Assembly: GCF_002078875.1 (NCBI RefSeq)
Contig: NC_034415.1
Location: 26,561,413-26,625,412, forward strand
DNA from: Numida meleagris
Taxonomy: Eukaryota; Chordata; Aves; Galliformes; Numididae
Reading direction: 5' to 3'
DNA: 64,000 nt
The notes beneath the pieces are model-generated. The model saw only the letters and a program-made list of their open reading frames with translations. It made no database searches and was not told the origin of the DNA. Shown one piece after another: positions 61,266 through 64,000 of the stretch. The position numbers were made by a program, and so were the translations under genes. Every line of letters begins with the position of its first letter. The stretch's first letter is position 1.

Positions 61266-64000
61266 CCGTGGCTACCACTTGTTAGACTTATCTTAGAAAT
61301 TTGCTTTTGGGGGTCTCAACTCATTCCCTTGATTCTGTTACCCAAAGAGAGCGTGGGGTGACTGGCTAAGGTGCTGGGGTTCCCACCCCACTGCCTACAC
61401 GTAATCAGAAAATTCCTGACTTCCGTGGCTAGCGGGGACGATGGGTGCTCTGTAGGACAAGAACTATTTGCGGTTGGCTTATAAAGGGTTAACCTACTAC
61501 GAATGTCTCAGTGATCATACACAACATTGAATAGGTCTGGGGGTGCTGATACATTAATTTCAATTTACTGTTCCCATATGCAGTGTGCTTATACTAAGGG
61601 CTAGCCAGGAATTAATCCTTCCTAAAACATTTATAAATAAAGCCAGAATACCAAGTGTGACTGAAGTAGTTAGGTATGACTCTGCAAGCAGAAGTTCAGA
61701 GCACTTTTTTTTTTTTTTCCTTTGACACGGTGCTAGCGTTTGGCCTGAGATCACATCTGGGCAGACACCACAGCAACAGTGCTAAGAAATATTTTATTGG
61801 TTGAAAATAATGATTCTCTTCTAACCCGAGAAAATCATCCAGATCTAAGAATAACTTCTGTTTCTGCCCAACCGGAACGGTGCAGATGGTGCAGAGGAAA
61901 TTTCCTTTGCAACTTGTGGGAAAGCCTGTCCCAAAGAGGGCTTTTCTTTTGATAAGGTGCCTCTCCTGCCCCGTGCTGCTGAACCAGCCTGAATCAGCAG
62001 CCAGCATGTGAGTGCAGGAAGATCCCAGTCTCAGCCGCTGAGTCACATGAATAACTGGAATAGTTCTGCAAAGCAGAATTAATTCCCAGAACCTCTTCAG
62101 GCATATACCAGCAGGCACATGCTTCTGCTCCAGCACTGCTTTACAGCTCTGTGATGTAGTGGAAAGGACAGGACTGATCCTCGTAACTGAGATAACGCAG
62201 CTTACCTGGTGTTAGTGTGTTAAACCTTACAAGTTTATTGTTGACACTCTCCTGCTTCCAAGAAGATTTAAGAATAAGCCGCAGCATAACAGAGCTATTA
62301 GGGTTAAGCTCAAATCAACTGTGCAATGACTCAGAGCTCGGGAGTCCTTTCAAACCAAATGTTGCAGGGAGAACCTTGTTGTTATTAACTGTTGAGTAGC
62401 TTGTGGTTCCTGCAGACTGTTCAGTCAGCAAAGATATGTAAGGAAACTTTTTTAATCCATTATACTTTGCCACAAAAGTCAGAGTTACAGGAACAGTAAC
62501 TTGGTGGCCCTGAGGTTCTGGTTTAGCACAGTCCTTAGTCTATGCTCAAAATTTGGGTTGAGATATGAAATTCTTTACAAAGTCTTTCAGTTGTAAAACT
62601 GGTAAAGGCTGCAAGCATGTTAAACTTGTCCAGAGCATGGAAGTGAGGGAAAACAGCTCTGTAGCGAGTGCAGAGCGCAGCTATTCCTCCAAAGCAGACC
62701 AGGATGTGGGGGCTGTAATAGGGAAACAGGATGAGAGACAATAATAGGGAAGCACATAGAGAGTCAGTGGTTAGTGACAATTTAGAGAGCATTTCCTTTT
62801 AAGCAGTATTTTATGTTGCCTAGGTAACAGTGATAAGCTGACCAAGCACACAGGGGAGTGAAGAAGGAAGAACACTTGCACTTCCACCTGTTGCTTTTGA
62901 ATATATGATAAATGAATTCAGGACAGCCTGCTTTGCAATCCAGCAACACTGATGGGAAGAACTCGTTTATTTCTGTCCTCTCTTCATCGTTCTAGAATAT
63001 TAAAGTCAAAGTTTTTGCAATTTCTCCAACAAATGCTGTCACTTTTAATGTTAGTCCTTCGGTAAACCTTGTGCTTTGTTACTCTTGTCATGTTATTATC
63101 GACAACCATCACAAAAGAACATGAGCTTTAGAAGTTCAACATAATTGGGAAATTATATTGACATTATTGTTGAAGAAATCTAGGGTCAGCATTTAGAAGT
63201 CTGGATGCCTATGCTTTGCATTTTGCCCACAGCTGAAAATGTGTTACTGGCTTGGGCTCAAAGCGAGTAATTTACTTGCAGCTTGGGCCGTACCTTTCCC
63301 TGTGCTGTATCTGAAATGAATGCTCACCAAAAACAAGCATTACTTCTGACATCTGTTGCTTGTTTGTATGGCAAACTGGCAAGTGTTGAAGTTTGTGATA
63401 ATGGTCAGAATAAAGTATACAGCCCAGTGGCCATGGAAACCTCATATCGTTTTTTCCTGTTTCTTTTTCTGCATTTTCTAGTGAATGAATTGCTTTGAAT
63501 CCAGCTGGATGGCAGCCTGAGAGACTGCAGTCCTCAGCTTAGCCACAGCAGAGGGCAAACCTAATTAAAAGCAATGAGCTTTCACTTTGCATGTTCTTTT
63601 GAGTTTGCAGTATAGATGTGACCCCACGGTAGATCAAAGGTAGTCAGGATCTTCAGGGGCTGTGTGAGATCGCCGGGATGTTTTTGCACGGTGCCTGGAG
63701 CAGTAGGATCTTGAGCCATTCGTGCTGCACTAAGATGCTGCTGCAGCTCAGCTGCTGACTTCTGGTGCACCATTGTGCAATGAGGGTGGGTTAAGCACAC
63801 CCCACATTGTCTGGATGTTGTGCAAGTGTTTGCAGAGTTCCCCAGGTATTATACCGTGATGACGCTTATACTTTACCAACACAATACAAAGGACAAATGT
63901 ACTTTCTGCCACCTATAAAGTGTTTCTCAATTTTGATTTGCCCCTATCTGACTTTGCAACAAAGAGCATTTGCATGAGGGCTCAGCCCAAGGACGGTTGT

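Larger units (their letters stand above)
57217..64000. other. No gene recognised; MIR copies and unique sequence
   Basis: Frames at 57302-57676, 59086-59757 and 61696-62136 lack recognisable domains. A second exact MEF2 consensus CTAAAAATAG lies at 58867-58876. Complementary runs at 61353-61360 and 61384-61391 (GTGGGGTG/CACCCCAC) could pair. A T14 run lies at about 61707-61720. From 61.3 kb to the end I see no repeat family that I can place. Confidence 0.5.

Noticed and set aside
62208..62253. Minus-strand CAG|GTAAG donor with a 46-nt open segment
   Set aside because: Too short to distinguish from chance, with only a moderate acceptor.
32757..62339. 15-base word AATGACTCAGAGCTC shared by 32757 and 62325
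   Set aside because: About two repeated 15-mers are expected by chance in a window of this length.
1..64000. tRNA, rRNA, snRNA, CRISPR arrays and bacterial-type operons
   Set aside because: I searched by eye for tRNA B-box words, U6/7SL-like starts and regularly spaced direct repeats, and found none.

Overview
This 64 kb window looks like avian nuclear DNA. It is AT-leaning (roughly 40-44 % G+C by eye) and depleted in CpG. It carries two 3'-end fragments of CR1 LINEs, the dominant retroposon of birds: 16849-16996 and 45795-46136. It also holds several eroded copies that I read as the ancient amniote SINE MIR. The 16849 CR1 copy resembles subfamilies I associate with chicken and other galliforms, but I cannot fix the species. 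Nothing suggests a bacterium, plasmid, phage or organelle: there are no ribosome-binding sites, operons, rRNA, tRNA or CRISPR arrays.

I see no protein-coding gene that I can name. The longest open frames (up to about 180 codons) are what chance gives in 64 kb read six ways, and some run through SINE or LINE copies. The window is best read as intergenic or deep-intronic sequence, possibly with exons of an unrecognised or non-coding transcript.

Layout. 1-15 kb: unique AT-leaning sequence with a few hairpins, one possible MIR remnant and one perfect CRE octamer. 15-25 kb: a reverse MIR, a CR1 fragment, a 32-bp near-perfect palindrome and two long A tracts. 25-36 kb: a clear MIR at 30.7 kb and AT-rich blocks at 32.0 and 33.7 kb that resemble conserved non-coding elements. 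36-42 kb: a small CpG-dense G-quadruplex patch, a reverse MIR, a pair of related hairpins at 40.7 kb and a G-rich quadruplex stretch at 41.5 kb. 44-50 kb: candidate exon-like segments, a polypyrimidine tract and the second CR1. 52.8 kb: a CTCF-like site. 53.9-61.3 kb: four fairly clear MIR copies plus one weaker one, all on the plus strand, surrounding a CpG-island-like segment (56891-57216) that contains a 41-codon small ORF.

The most distinctive part is the CpG-island-like segment with its small ORF. After it come the 17.19 kb palindrome, the two GGTA-loop hairpins with compensatory differences, and the same-strand MIR cluster. I did not find a convincing new biological system. Exon calls are inferences from splice-site consensus only.
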